The notes beneath the pieces were generated by a model. It was not told where the DNA came from. It saw only the letters and a list, made by a program, of their open reading frames with translations, and did not search any database. DNA of 64,000 nucleotides. Source: Stentor roeselii (Eukaryota > Ciliophora > Heterotrichea > Heterotrichida > Stentoridae). The stretch spans positions 25,946-89,945 of the forward strand of contig RSEH01000199.1 in assembly GCA_006503475.1 (NCBI GenBank), given 5' to 3'. Positions within the stretch are counted from its first letter, which is position 1; each line of letters opens with the position of its first letter. The position numbers and the translations under genes were made by a program. Positions 1-9,689 of the stretch are shown one piece after another.

Positions 1-421
1 GTGGATGATCCAACAAGGCTTTTTAAAAGAAACTGAAACTGAAGTAGTCCAAGGAAAAACTGTTTCTTTATTAAACTTGAAACAGGCTCAGGTCTGTAAT
101 TTAAATTCTAGTGTCAGGGAAGTTCTGGCGATAATGAAAGAAAGTGGAACTGGAGAAGTCCCTGTTGTTATGAATCAAGAAGTCGTTGGAGCTGTTTCAG
201 TCTCAGTCATCAACAAGAAGATCGTCGCGGGTACTGCCTCACTTGACGATAAAGCTGAAAAAGTGATGACAAAAGGCCTGAAAATCATGAATTCTCAAAC
301 AACTCTTGCTTTTCTTTCAGTCTGGTTGGAAGACTGGAAATATGCTGTTTTTCAAGAAGCTGAAAAAATTTCTGTGATTTATCCTCTGGATTTAGCTGAA
401 GTCTTAGCAATAGTTAATTAA
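1..421 (+). CDS. Cystathionine beta-synthase, C-terminal part (partial)
   Basis: The 3' end of a gene that begins left of the window. The first readable residues, WMIQQGFLKE, match the linker that follows the catalytic domain of eukaryotic cystathionine beta-synthase. The rest is the regulatory CBS-domain pair (about 138 residues, ending in a DLAEVLAIVN-like helix). The enzyme makes cystathionine from serine and homocysteine in the cytosol; in animals the CBS pair binds S-adenosylmethionine. The PLP-binding catalytic part is outside the window, so function rests on the linker and CBS similarity. The TAA stop shares its last A with the ATG of the next gene. A generic CBS-domain protein is the alternative, but the linker argues against it. 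Confidence 0.8.
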   Translation, partial: WMIQQGFLKETETEVVQGKTVSLLNLKQAQVCNLNSSVREVLAIMKESGTGEVPVVMNQEVVGAVSVSVINKKIVAGTASLDDKAEKVMTKGLKIMNSQTTLAFLSVWLEDWKYAVFQEAEKISVIYPLDLAEVLAIVN

Positions 422-1725
422 TGTCGAAACAAAGACTCCTCAGGTTCAATACAACTAATTTTATGGTCGCTAGTCGGCCGAAGGACAGTCGGCTTTTTGA
501 TTCAGAGCAATTGTTTGAGAATTGGAGAAGCTGTGAGTTAGTCGCTGCTGGTTTCGCTAATTTGGCATTGGTCTTCGCGACTTTAGACTATGAGCTTTAC
601 TATTCGGATGATCGTGATCATAACAATTGCAAGACAAAGACAGAACTTGATACTTTTCGTTATTTGATTTTTGTTAGTAGTTTGGTTTCACTTTACTTTT
701 TGTTTCTTCGACACTTTCATAAGTCTGGATGGAAACAGTATTTGTTGAAAATTGAAGGAACTTCGATGGTTTCGAGAACTTTTGCTGATGATTTTGTGAA
801 AAAGTATAAAAAACAAGCGAGACTGTTTAAACCGATATTTTTTGTTGAGATGATTCTTTTGTTGATTCAGCCGTATCCTGGACTTTCTACTAAGGTTTAT
901 CTACCTTTTAAGTATGAGAATGATTACATGTCGACCTGTTATACGTTATCTGAGCTTTTCTATTGTGTGATGTTTTTGAGACTTGTGTTGCTTATGAGAG
1001 CGATAGCGAATTACACCCCATACGAGAACTACGTAGCCCGTCGTTACTGTCACCGTTTCAACGTGAAGCCAAACATGCGATTTTCCTTCAAATGCATGAT
1101 GAAGATGTACCCGATGCCAATAGTGATCTTCGTGATCGGTATTCCATCAATGATAATCCTTGGCTGTATGGTGCGTATCTTCGAAAGACCCTTGATAGAC
1201 CTAAGCCAAAAAGAATGGGACGACCCTTTAAACGGTATCTGGTTCATGTTCGCAACAATGTCGACAATCGGTTACGGTGACTTCATTCCAATCTCTTACT
1301 ATGGAAGAACCGTTGCAGTCTTCGGGTACATCGTTGGGGGCTTCATCTTCGCCTTGATAATGGTAAGCGTTCAGAAAGAAATCAGTCTTTCTGAAAATCA
1401 AACAAAAGCCTTTACAACTGTCTTGTTAACTGACAGAGCAGCACGGACTATTCAGTCCTTTATGAAGTACATCATAAAAAAAAAGCGACTTTCAGATCAT
1501 CATCCAGATACCAAAAAAAAATACGTGAAACTTAAACAAAAGATAAAACTTTTCAAACTAAAAAAGGAAGAATTAGAAGAACTTCACACTCAGAATGACT
1601 ATGAAATCATTCAATTGAAGAAAAGTGTGAAAGGTATTCGAGAGGAAATCTCTGAAGTTTATCGAAAGATTAATATTTTAGCAGGACTTGCTACTGGGAA
1701 GATGAAAGGTCCGATTAATAGTTAA
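421..1725 (+). CDS. Potassium channel, SK-like (six-TM, single pore)
   Basis: A 434-residue membrane protein with several hydrophobic segments. A pore loop carries the potassium selectivity filter, STIGYGD (about residue 282), followed by a last membrane helix (VFGYIVGGFIFALIMVSV). After it comes an amphipathic basic region (AARTIQSFMKYIIKKKR) placed like the calmodulin-binding region of small-conductance calcium-activated channels, then a coiled coil. No S4-type arginine ladder is obvious, which favours SK-like over voltage-gated. It probably conducts potassium at the plasma or ciliary membrane, gated by calcium-calmodulin (inference from family). Its ATG overlaps the stop of the upstream gene by one base, so its promoter must lie inside that gene. 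Stop TAA. Confidence 0.85.
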   Translation: MSKQRLLRFNTTNFMVASRPKDSRLFDSEQLFENWRSCELVAAGFANLALVFATLDYELYYSDDRDHNNCKTKTELDTFRYLIFVSSLVSLYFLFLRHFHKSGWKQYLLKIEGTSMVSRTFADDFVKKYKKQARLFKPIFFVEMILLLIQPYPGLSTKVYLPFKYENDYMSTCYTLSELFYCVMFLRLVLLMRAIANYTPYENYVARRYCHRFNVKPNMRFSFKCMMKMYPMPIVIFVIGIPSMIILGCMVRIFERPLIDLSQKEWDDPLNGIWFMFATMSTIGYGDFIPISYYGRTVAVFGYIVGGFIFALIMVSVQKEISLSENQTKAFTTVLLTDRAARTIQSFMKYIIKKKRLSDHHPDTKKKYVKLKQKIKLFKLKKEELEELHTQNDYEIIQLKKSVKGIREEISEVYRKINILAGLATGKMKGPINS

Positions 1726-1734
1726 TGTTGGGTG

Positions 1735-3060
1735 TTATACAGTGGGGTGCATGAAATCTGCAGTCATTCTCTTCTTGGACTTTCCGAGTCCATTTGATTG
1801 AATCAGCAGGTGGGAGACCATCGCTGTTTTTTCAGTGAAAAGCTTGAAAATACTGTTTTTTTCTCTGACGTGTTTCAAGAGAATCTCGCTTAGATAGTTG
1901 GAGAAAAGAGCTTTTTTCTGTCGGGCTGTTAAACCTCCTACATCTAAAAAGTTCTTCAGAGGGATTAATGAAACTCTTCTTTTTTCTCTTGAAGATGGAA
2001 TGAATTTGTTGTAAATTATTCCAATCGCTGTTAGTCTTGCTTCTTTCACTTTGCAGTACCTTCGATATTCTCTTTGTATCTTCACCACTGACCGCTTCCA
2101 AAAGGACATAAGCAGCATTAACTGATGAGAATTAACAAGTTTGTACATATATTTACTCACACTTCTCTCAAATACCTGGATTTCATGAAAAATCAAAGAA
2201 ATCGTCGGACTTGCTAAATTTCGAACGTTTTTATATTCCAAGTATTTACGCTTTTTTGATAAGGTAACCATGAAAATTCCTAAAAATTTACTGATATTTC
2301 GTAAAAACCTTAAAAATTTTTGAACCCTTTCACGATTTTTCTTCTTTTGGTGAATTTTTAAAACTATTCCAAAACTCACTGAAAAAATCACAAAAATCTG
2401 AGTAAAAATTTTTTGACTTTTTGAAATTTCATCTTTAAAACTTTCCTTCCACTTCAAATTTTCACTTTTTTCAAGAAATTCTTTTTTCCTGAAAAGACTT
2501 TCTTCATTTTTTTTTTCCTTGATTTCTTTAATTTTGACAGCAACTTTCAAATTATGATTTCTAATTTTTTCATGAAGAGTAATTCGAAAATTTTCAATTG
2601 TTTTGACTTTTCTTTTTTTTGTTTGCGATTTTTCGCCTTTATGGCTGACTAAGGCTTATTAAGAAGTACCTGAAATCTGATGAGTGATTGAGTCTTCAAG
2701 TCTTGGAACTTTACTGAATTCCCAGCCTCCTGTGCTATGACTGGGCTTGTGGTAAACTCCTGGAGACACCGAGTCCAAACGTTCAACCTTCAGCCGGGTG
2801 CAAGGCCGAGAGACGCTTTTTTGATGAGAGACTTGATTTAATCGACTTTTCAGTACTTCAACCGCGACTTTCAGTTCAGGAATCATGGAAAAGTTCTTTT
2901 TTTCTCTTTTAAGAACTGATTCGGTCTGAGGACGCTTTTTTGAATTACTTGGCTTTAGCCTGTTAATTCTTCTAGAAAGCTCTGAACTGTCAATTTGACT
3001 GCAAATGTTCTGAGGTTTGAAAAAAGAGGAAAGGTCTGAAAGGTCGAGATTTTTAGACAT
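1735..3060 (-). CDS. IQ-motif protein, unknown function
   Basis: Two open frames are joined by a 15-nt intron at 2655-2669 (GTACTTCTTAATAAG on the sense strand), giving about 436 residues. The N-terminal third is Ser/Lys-rich and probably disordered. The middle is basic and coiled with one hydrophobic stretch (IFVIFSVSFGIVLKI). A single IQ-like helix (VVKIQREYRRYCK) suggests calmodulin or centrin binding. No enzyme domain is recognised. It starts 11 nt after the stop of the upstream membrane-protein gene on the same strand and ends 9 nt from the converging potassium-channel gene. The start ATG is preceded by TTTAATAA. The exon join is well supported because the frame is open on both sides; the function is not known. 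Confidence 0.75.
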
Positions 3061-3071
3061 TTATTAAATAT

Positions 3072-5216
3072 TTAAGTATCTTCTTTGAATGGGTCTTCTG
3101 GGAACATTTCATTTAAATCTTTTATCGCTTCTGAAGAAGAATTCGCTTCTAAGTGCTGGGAAACTGTTTTTAAAACGAATTCTTCTGCAGGAGGTTCTGG
3201 AACTGAAAGGTCTATAAAAACTGGAGGCTGGGTACGGAATTTTAAATCTGGTCTTGATTTTTCTGTTGCGGGAGGATTTGAAGTAGTGAAGTGGCTTGAG
3301 TTTGAAGAAGATTCGCTTTTTGGAGATGGAGGAAGTTCGTCTTCTGGTTCGAAATTTCGAAGTTCGAATAATTTTGCTTGGGTTTTTATTTTGTGATGTT
3401 TTGATCGGGATTTTGATCGTTTTTCTTTGTGGGAAGGGTTTTTTGATTTCTTTTTTGTTGACTTTTGATGATTTTTTAATGGGTTTGGAAGTGATAAGCG
3501 GTTTGGCTCGGGATTTGATGAGGCTTTGGGATTGGGATTGGGAAGGTCTTTGGATTTTTCTTGGATTTTTTCGGAGGGGGAGGGTTTTGGAGGGTCTGGG
3601 GTTTTTGATCCTTGTGAAAATTTAGAGGTTTTCGAGGTTTTGGAGAATTTTGAGAGATCGTGTTTGTCTCCTGAGCTTTCTTCGTTTTTCTGCTCGAAAA
3701 TAGTTTCGCCGAAAGTGTTGCCCCTCTTAACTTGAACAGTCTGATTTCCCGACATCCTCCCCCTAATCTCCGAAATTTCTTTTTTCGAAGGAAAGCTAGG
3801 AAACTCATCATCAGAATACCCAGACTGTATACTAAAAAAGTTATACTCATAATTTTCATTCGAATCCTGCAATTTTTCTCGATTCGAAGAAAAAATTGAT
3901 TTTTTTTTTAAATTTTCATTCAAATCCTGAAGATTTTCACTATTTTCCGATTTTTCCAATTGATTTCTATGATCATCAATCTGTTGAGGTTCAGTTTCAA
4001 CAGCATTCACAGAAAGTAATGACTCTTTATTCATCCTATAAAAAACTGCTCCTAAAAGCCAAGAAATAATTCCAACAACGACACAAGTCGATGAAAAATT
4101 CAAAAAAAAGCTGAAAATCAAGCCAAAAACCGGTCCAACGATTCCAGCAACAGAAAAAAACAAAACAAAAGCAGCGGCGAGGCATTCACAGACCAAAGCT
4201 TCGAACCTAAATGAATAAATCGCAGTTCCGTAAAGTAAAATCTTGACCATCAAGTTGATGAAGAGAACAGCGAAGACCAGCCCGTTGAAAAAGAGTCCCA
4301 AGCCGCTTATCCATAATTTTGAAGGAAAAATCACTGACCAAGGCCCGACGATCCAAAAACTTCCGGAATAAATGAGGCCTAAGAATAGGATGAAAGAGTT
4401 TCGTTCTGATTTTAAGTTCATTGAGCAGGTTATTAAACAGCCTGAAATTCCTCCTATGATTTCTGTGAAGATCAGGAGTAGAGAAAGGGATTCTTCTGAG
4501 GAAATTTTTAGTAGTTGTGGATAGATACCGAAATATAAGAAGAGCTTTGAGAATAAGAGGTAGGTTAGGTATATTGAGTTGAAAACTTGTTTCTATTTTA
4601 AGATTACTCGCTTTTTTAGGTAGTCTAGTAGGGTGTATCGCTCTTGAGTCATGGAATATGATAAGTCTCCGAGTAAGACGTAGAGAAATGGGATTAGGCC
4701 TCCTGATACCACGGCGAAGGGTACAGTCAATCCCCTACTCGTCAAATCTAAATGAAACTGAATCAAATACCCAACAGAATAACTTAGCAAGGTGATTCCA
4801 AATAAAAAAGCTAACAAAATCTGAAAAATTTCAGTAAAAAGCCAAGAAATCAAAGTCAAAACAGTAAAATTCGAAGAAGCCCAAGCGAAACCCAGAAAAA
4901 TCCTGATTAAAACAGTAAGAACAGCTCCAGCGACCCCTTCACGATTCCCTTTAACAGTAGCTAAGACCATAGCAACAGTATTAGAAACAAGAGAGAAGCA
5001 CATAATATACTTTCTCGGCAGTCTGTACTTTCTTTTACTTATAAACAACGCGAAGAGAATACTAGTGACATGAACAATGATTAAAAAGAAGTAATCCTTG
5101 TCTTTCTTCAAAGGGTTAACCGGACAATAAACCGAATGAATCAAGTTCGACCAGAAGTTCAACACGAAAATCGTGAAAAGTCTTCTTTTGAATAAAAAAT
5201 ACTGAGGATCTTCCAT
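3072..5216 (-). CDS. MFS-like 12-TM transporter with long disordered tail
   Basis: A 15-nt intron at 4593-4607 (GTAATCTTAAAATAG) joins two frames into about 709 residues. The first ~430 residues hold about 12 hydrophobic helices in two sets of six, the layout of major facilitator carriers. Short basic loops (FISKRKYRLPRK) sit where MFS loop 2-3 lies, but the classic signature is weak. The last ~280 residues are Ser/Pro/Lys/Glu-rich, without hydrophobic segments, and probably cytosolic and disordered, with a short helical end. Substrate cannot be inferred. The G residues are strongly biased to one strand over the tail region. An unrelated 12-TM permease remains possible. Confidence 0.7.
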
Positions 5217-5278
5217 ATATTAACAACATTCAATAGGTCTTAAGGAAAATAACTAGTCTTAACAACACCCACTTTCAA

Positions 5279-6310
5279 TTAAATCAACAACGGCGAGTGT
5301 AATTCAGACTTGCTCTCGTTTCTCCAGTTTTTAAAAGCTGCGCAGGGCAAATCTCCTAAAACAACAATTAAACTTCCTAGAACCTCACCAGTCAAAACAG
5401 CGATTTTCAGCCAGAACTCGCCTTGATTACTGATAAAAACAGAGAATAACAGATAACAAAGCAAAAGACTCACCTCGTTACCTTCACATCTGCAGAAACA
5501 ATAAAAAAATACTCCAAGTGCCAAACTTTTCTCAAAAAATCTCAGGTTTAAGTCAAATTCAGAAAAGTTTTCATTGAAAAAAAGCACCAAAAAGCCTAAA
5601 AAAGCGAAAATTCCATAAAAAACTAAAGAAACAATCGCAATACTATGACCATCAAGTCTTTCCTGCGCCTTTAAAAAAGCAAGAAAAGTGAAAAAATTCA
5701 AAAAAATCACTAAAAAGCTGATTCCATGAACTTCTATTGAAAATTCCAAAAAACTACTGTCGAGGTAAAGCAAGTAACTTGAAAGGACCATTAAAGTGAT
5801 TCCAGAGATTTCTTGTATTTTTGAATCATTTTTTTTGGACCAGTTGTAAAGAAGGACCAAGATTGATGAGTGGCTTGAAACGTGAAGAAGAGAAAGTTGA
5901 GAAGTTTTGTAAAGGTTTAAAGTAAATGTTAGAATCGCTGATAGGATCATCAGAAGGATTGATGAACTGATGCAGAAGAAGAAACTTGGAGAGATTGAGA
6001 ATGAAAAATTGTCAGATTCGAACTTGGGAATACAGATTGTGCTGTGGTAGATTCCGGGAACTATTCCTAGACGGAAGTAGTACCTGATGATTGATGAGAG
6101 AAGAAGTAAGACTCCTAGGCAACCGATTAGAAGACCTTGGAATATTAGATCTTCTGTCATTTGGTGGAATGTGGGAGAGGTTGATTCGGATGGTGATGGG
6201 TTTGAAGTGAGAATTGACAGCCATATTCCAGCACAAATGATTCCCAAGCAACTCCAACCAAAGAACTTCCTTTTTTCTTTAGTCTGGATTTTCAACTCAA
6301 CTTTTTTCAT
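5279..6310 (-). CDS. Multi-pass membrane protein, unknown (about 10 TM)
   Basis: A single exon of 343 residues with about ten hydrophobic helices, a short basic N-terminus ([15 protein letters not shown]) and a short polar C-terminus. Size and helix number resemble drug/metabolite (EamA-like) or nucleotide-sugar transporters, but I see no decisive motif. The start codon lies only 6 nt (TATAAA) from the start of the diverging DHHC gene, so the two share whatever promoter exists. Stop TAA. Function unassigned. Confidence 0.65.
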   Translation of the reverse strand: MKKVELKIQTKEKRKFFGWSCLGIICAGIWLSILTSNPSPSESTSPTFHQMTEDLIFQGLLIGCLGVLLLLSSIIRYYFRLGIVPGIYHSTICIPKFESDNFSFSISPSFFFCISSSILLMILSAILTFTLNLYKTSQLSLLHVSSHSSILVLLYNWSKKNDSKIQEISGITLMVLSSYLLYLDSSFLEFSIEVHGISFLVIFLNFFTFLAFLKAQERLDGHSIAIVSLVFYGIFAFLGFLVLFFNENFSEFDLNLRFFEKSLALGVFFYCFCRCEGNEVSLLLCYLLFSVFISNQGEFWLKIAVLTGEVLGSLIVVLGDLPCAAFKNWRNESKSELHSPLLI

Positions 6311-6316
6311 TATAAA

Positions 6317-7099
6317 ATGACAAAGCCAACAGGTTTTTCTTTCCCTCTAAGCTGGCAGCAAGTATTGAGCTGGTTGTTGACATTATTCTGGCTATCACTA
6401 TTCGGTTTGACTCTTTCCTTATACAACGCGGTCTGGCAGATAATTCTTCTGATTTCATTATTTTTCTTAGTTTTTTTCCTAGTTTTTTACACAGTGAAAA
6501 TAATGAAATCAGACCCGACGGACCCTTACGTTTTTACCTTTCGTGATTCGATATTGAATAACAAGCCTTTTACTTTAGAATTTCATAACTTTTGTGCTTT
6601 ATGCGGCACTCCTGTACAAGATCAAAGTAAACATTGTATGGTTTGTTATCGATGTGTGAATGAATTTGATCATCATTGTACTTGGGTCAATAATTGTATT
6701 GGTGCTCAGAACTATTCAGATTTTTTTAAGATGATTGTTTTTTTTGAATTGTTTTTAGTTTTGGGGAGTTTTTTATCGGTTCATTGTTTGACAAGGTTTT
6801 GGGATCGGTCTGAAGATTTGATTTTGAGGTTTAGAAGGAACTTTAGTGAGAGGACTGAAGAGGTTTTTATTGGATTTTTGATTGTTTCTTGTGTTTCGTC
6901 GGGGATTTGTGCACTTTTTAATGGGTATTTGATTTTGTTTCATACTTGGCTTTATAGGAAAAGACTTACTACTTTTCAGTATTTGTCGCAGTTGAAAAGA
7001 TCACGGGTAACAGCAGAAAGACCAGACCAAGAAAACGACGCTGAAATGGTCGAGCTAAACAAGACTAACAAGTTAAACAACTCCTCTTTAGGTAGATAG
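6317..7099 (+). CDS. DHHC-type protein S-acyltransferase
   Basis: 260 residues with about four membrane helices: two near the N-terminus, two after the catalytic domain. The cysteine-rich DHHC domain (about residues 92-143) contains [15 protein letters not shown], the catalytic DHHC in [12 protein letters not shown], and the expected flanking Cys/His zinc ligands. A TTFQ segment after the last helix replaces the family's TTxE motif. The enzyme transfers palmitate from acyl-CoA to cysteines of membrane-associated proteins, typically at Golgi or plasma membrane. All key catalytic residues are present. The ATG is 6 nt from a diverging gene. The stop is TAG. Confidence 0.95.
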   Translation: MTKPTGFSFPLSWQQVLSWLLTLFWLSLFGLTLSLYNAVWQIILLISLFFLVFFLVFYTVKIMKSDPTDPYVFTFRDSILNNKPFTLEFHNFCALCGTPVQDQSKHCMVCYRCVNEFDHHCTWVNNCIGAQNYSDFFKMIVFFELFLVLGSFLSVHCLTRFWDRSEDLILRFRRNFSERTEEVFIGFLIVSCVSSGICALFNGYLILFHTWLYRKRLTTFQYLSQLKRSRVTAERPDQENDAEMVELNKTNKLNNSSLGR

Positions 7100-7123
7100 C
7101 GACAAATATTTCTATAATTGAAT

Positions 7124-8422
7124 ATGTACCATTTCGAGCAAAGAGAAAAATTCTGGGACGGTAAAAGTGAAGATCTCAGAAACAAGCTTTACTCAAGACC
7201 CTTCGGCCGTTCCCAGAACCCTCCAAAGCTGAAACCGAGTCCAAAAGAAGTGAATTACGAAGAAATGCGTTTAATGAACAGTTTAGCCAAAGAAGAAATA
7301 ACAGAACTAAAATCTCTTCTTTCAAGTGAAAAAGGTAGAAACCTTCACCTTCACCGTAACAATGAAGAACTACGAGGAAAACTCGAAGAACTTCAAGACT
7401 TGAATCAAAGTTTAACGAATTTATTGATCGACAAAGGAAAAAATTCAGCACCTTCAAAACGACCACTCGAAAAAGAACTGAGCGCTTTGCGCGAAGAACT
7501 TGAAAACTGTCAAAGTCGTCTGGCTTTCTTCGAAAGCCAGGAAAATTCAAGTAAAGAAATGATGGAGTCTCGACTTGCAGCTTTAAAAAATGAGGTTCAT
7601 GAGAAGAACTTGTTAATTGATGAGTTACATGGTCAGTTAAAAGCATTTTCACAGAATTCAAATCATGCACCTTGTGAAGCGAGACTTGCGGAGTACTTGA
7701 AAAAAATTCAAAGTCTTGAAAGTCAGGTTTTTTCAGTCTCGCCGAAAGAAAATAGTCAAAAGTTGCAGTTGTTGGAAGAGGAAAATCAAATGCTTAAAGA
7801 ACAAATTGAGATTTATCAAGAAGATAAGATAAAAGATTTAAGTGAAAAGGAAAAAATGCAAAAACTTAGTTATTTTATCTTGTCTAAAGAAAAAAATCAG
7901 GAAAATGAAGGAAGAAGAAAAAATCAGGAAATTTCTAATGAAAAAAATTTAGAAAATGAAAATAAAACACTTGTTTCTAGGTTAAATTTAGAAATGCAAG
8001 GAAAACTGGAAAATTTAGAGAAAATTAAAAATTTGCAAGAAATTTTAATGAAAATCGCACCTGACTGTGGATATGACCATGACTTAACAAGGGTAAAAGC
8101 TCAGATCATTGCAGTTAAAGGACAGATTAACGGGAATATCACTGAAAAAGTACCGAGTCAGGTTGAACTCTATGAAAAAACTGTGGAAATCGATATTTTA
8201 AAGAATGAAGTAAAAGCTGCTAAATCAGAAAATTCTAGAATTAAAGAAGAATTTGCTAGAAACTCTGAGAAAGTTAGAGAAATGGAAGTGAAAGTAAGGG
8301 TTTTGGAAGCTGGAGTTAATGATAAGGATTTGGTTTGTTTTGTTCAGTGTGAAGCTGCTGCTTTGGAAGATATGCTTGGAGGGAATTGCACTCAGGACTT
8401 GGACTCTGAGGAGATTTATTAG
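7124..8422 (+). CDS. Coiled-coil protein, unknown function
   Basis: 432 residues from ATG 7124; an in-frame TTG lies 6 nt upstream, but the ATG follows a CTATAATTGAAT context like other starts here. After a ~45-residue basic, proline-containing head (RPFGRSQNPPKLKPSPKE), nearly all of the protein is Lys/Glu/Leu-rich heptad coiled coil with short breaks. There are no enzymatic or membrane motifs. It could be a basal-body, cytoskeletal or tethering protein, but nothing in the sequence decides. The stop is TAG at 8420-8422; reading through would reach a TGA 51 nt later without added domain content. Confidence 0.75.
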   Translation: MYHFEQREKFWDGKSEDLRNKLYSRPFGRSQNPPKLKPSPKEVNYEEMRLMNSLAKEEITELKSLLSSEKGRNLHLHRNNEELRGKLEELQDLNQSLTNLLIDKGKNSAPSKRPLEKELSALREELENCQSRLAFFESQENSSKEMMESRLAALKNEVHEKNLLIDELHGQLKAFSQNSNHAPCEARLAEYLKKIQSLESQVFSVSPKENSQKLQLLEEENQMLKEQIEIYQEDKIKDLSEKEKMQKLSYFILSKEKNQENEGRRKNQEISNEKNLENENKTLVSRLNLEMQGKLENLEKIKNLQEILMKIAPDCGYDHDLTRVKAQIIAVKGQINGNITEKVPSQVELYEKTVEIDILKNEVKAAKSENSRIKEEFARNSEKVREMEVKVRVLEAGVNDKDLVCFVQCEAAALEDMLGGNCTQDLDSEEIY

Positions 8423-8483
8423 GTTTTTTTTGAGATTTTAATGATTAAGAATGGAATTGAGTTAAAGGAGTGAAGGATTAAAT

Positions 8484-9578
8484 TTAAAGGGCTCTAGAGC
8501 TCATTAATAGAAAATACTTTAGCAGAAGGATTATGATGAATAAGAGAAAGACTCCGATTATAAGGGTTTTTTTAGATTTTATGAAGGAACAACAACCTAT
8601 ATTAGTTATTGAACCTTCAACGTTGCTGATTTCAGATTGAATTTCTTGAGTAAATCGTTCAATTAATTCATTTTTCCCTTTGAAATTCCTGAAATCTACA
8701 CATCCAAAACGTTCATCATCAGATATACTTATTATTTTCAAAAAGGGTTCATCAATAGCAACACATCGAACCCAGTCACTATGTTCATATTCACCGAAAA
8801 CTTCCATATCTTCAATTTTTGAAAGCTTTACTTTCTGATCAAAGCTGCCTGAAACTAAATACTTTTCGTTTCTACTTAAAAATAAAGACTTGACTCGTGA
8901 TTCATGCATCTGAACATATTTAATTGCATTAAAATCATCCAAGTTTCTAAGAGTAATATTTCCGCAGTGGTCTCCAGTCACTAAACGGTTTGATTTACTT
9001 AAAATCCTTAGTGCCCAGACCTTTTCATCAACATTTTCTTCAAATTTCTCTTCTTTTTCGATTTTTACTAAAGCCAAAATATTGTCGGAGGTCGATGCAG
9101 CGATTCTTTTAGACTCAACACAAAGGTCAAAGGACAAGATGGGTGAATCTAATAAAATGATCTTTCTTGATTGATTAGTATTTAGGTTCCAAGTTAGAAT
9201 TTGTGCATCTTCAGAAGCTGAAACAAGTTCAGATCCAAAAAATTTTAAACTAATGACTGTGTCTTCGTGATTTTTCAGTCTTTTCGTTGGAGCCCAAATT
9301 GTTCCGGATTCCATCGCATCGACTACATAAAGATGAATTTCTTTATCACCTCCTGCCCAAATATTGAAAGACACATCATAGACCATGCAGTATATTGATG
9401 GCAGATTAGACGGTCTTATACATTTTATTTCATTTGAATCTGAATCAACTAAGATCAGATGCCCATCACTTGTGCCAATAATAAAGAATTTGCGAGGGTT
9501 GGATGGAAGAAGTGAGCATCCCTTGTAATTGAGCTTTGTAAAGACTGGAGCATGATTATTCGAATCTTTAAAAGCCAT
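8484..9578 (-). CDS. WD40-repeat protein with C-terminal membrane anchor
   Basis: 364 residues. About seven WD40-type blades are visible through repeats such as ISLKFFGSELVSASEDAQIL and LVSGSFDQKVKLSKI. The chain ends in a single hydrophobic helix (TLIIGVFLLFIIILLLKYFLL) followed by a few polar residues, so it is predicted to be tail-anchored with the propeller in the cytosol. It is a tandem paralogue of the next gene (9690-10673), sharing the fold and many blade sequences. The paralogue lacks the membrane helix and instead ends in a Cys/Lys-rich tail. Start ATG 9578 is preceded by CTATAATATTTAAA. The role is presumably scaffolding; no partner is evident. Confidence 0.8.
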   Translation of the reverse strand: MAFKDSNNHAPVFTKLNYKGCSLLPSNPRKFFIIGTSDGHLILVDSDSNEIKCIRPSNLPSIYCMVYDVSFNIWAGGDKEIHLYVVDAMESGTIWAPTKRLKNHEDTVISLKFFGSELVSASEDAQILTWNLNTNQSRKIILLDSPILSFDLCVESKRIAASTSDNILALVKIEKEEKFEENVDEKVWALRILSKSNRLVTGDHCGNITLRNLDDFNAIKYVQMHESRVKSLFLSRNEKYLVSGSFDQKVKLSKIEDMEVFGEYEHSDWVRCVAIDEPFLKIISISDDERFGCVDFRNFKGKNELIERFTQEIQSEISNVEGSITNIGCCSFIKSKKTLIIGVFLLFIIILLLKYFLLMSSRAL

Positions 9579-9689
9579 TTTAAATATTATAGGGGAATGT
9601 TTGGTTTATAAAGTACTGAAATGATTTGGTTCTACATTTTGATTTAACCATATGTCTCTAACTAATTAAATTATCTAAATAAGTCACTA

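Noticed and set aside
3085-3625. Plus-strand open frames opposite the tail of the 12-TM gene
   Set aside because: They mirror a Ser/Lys/Pro-rich coding stretch and have no start context or motif.
3072-5216. Sense reading of TAG in the 12-TM gene as evidence for a UAG=Gln code
   Set aside because: The TAG lies at the 3' end of a 15-nt GT...AG stretch whose removal restores the frame; the same is true of the other apparent stop readthroughs in housekeeping genes.
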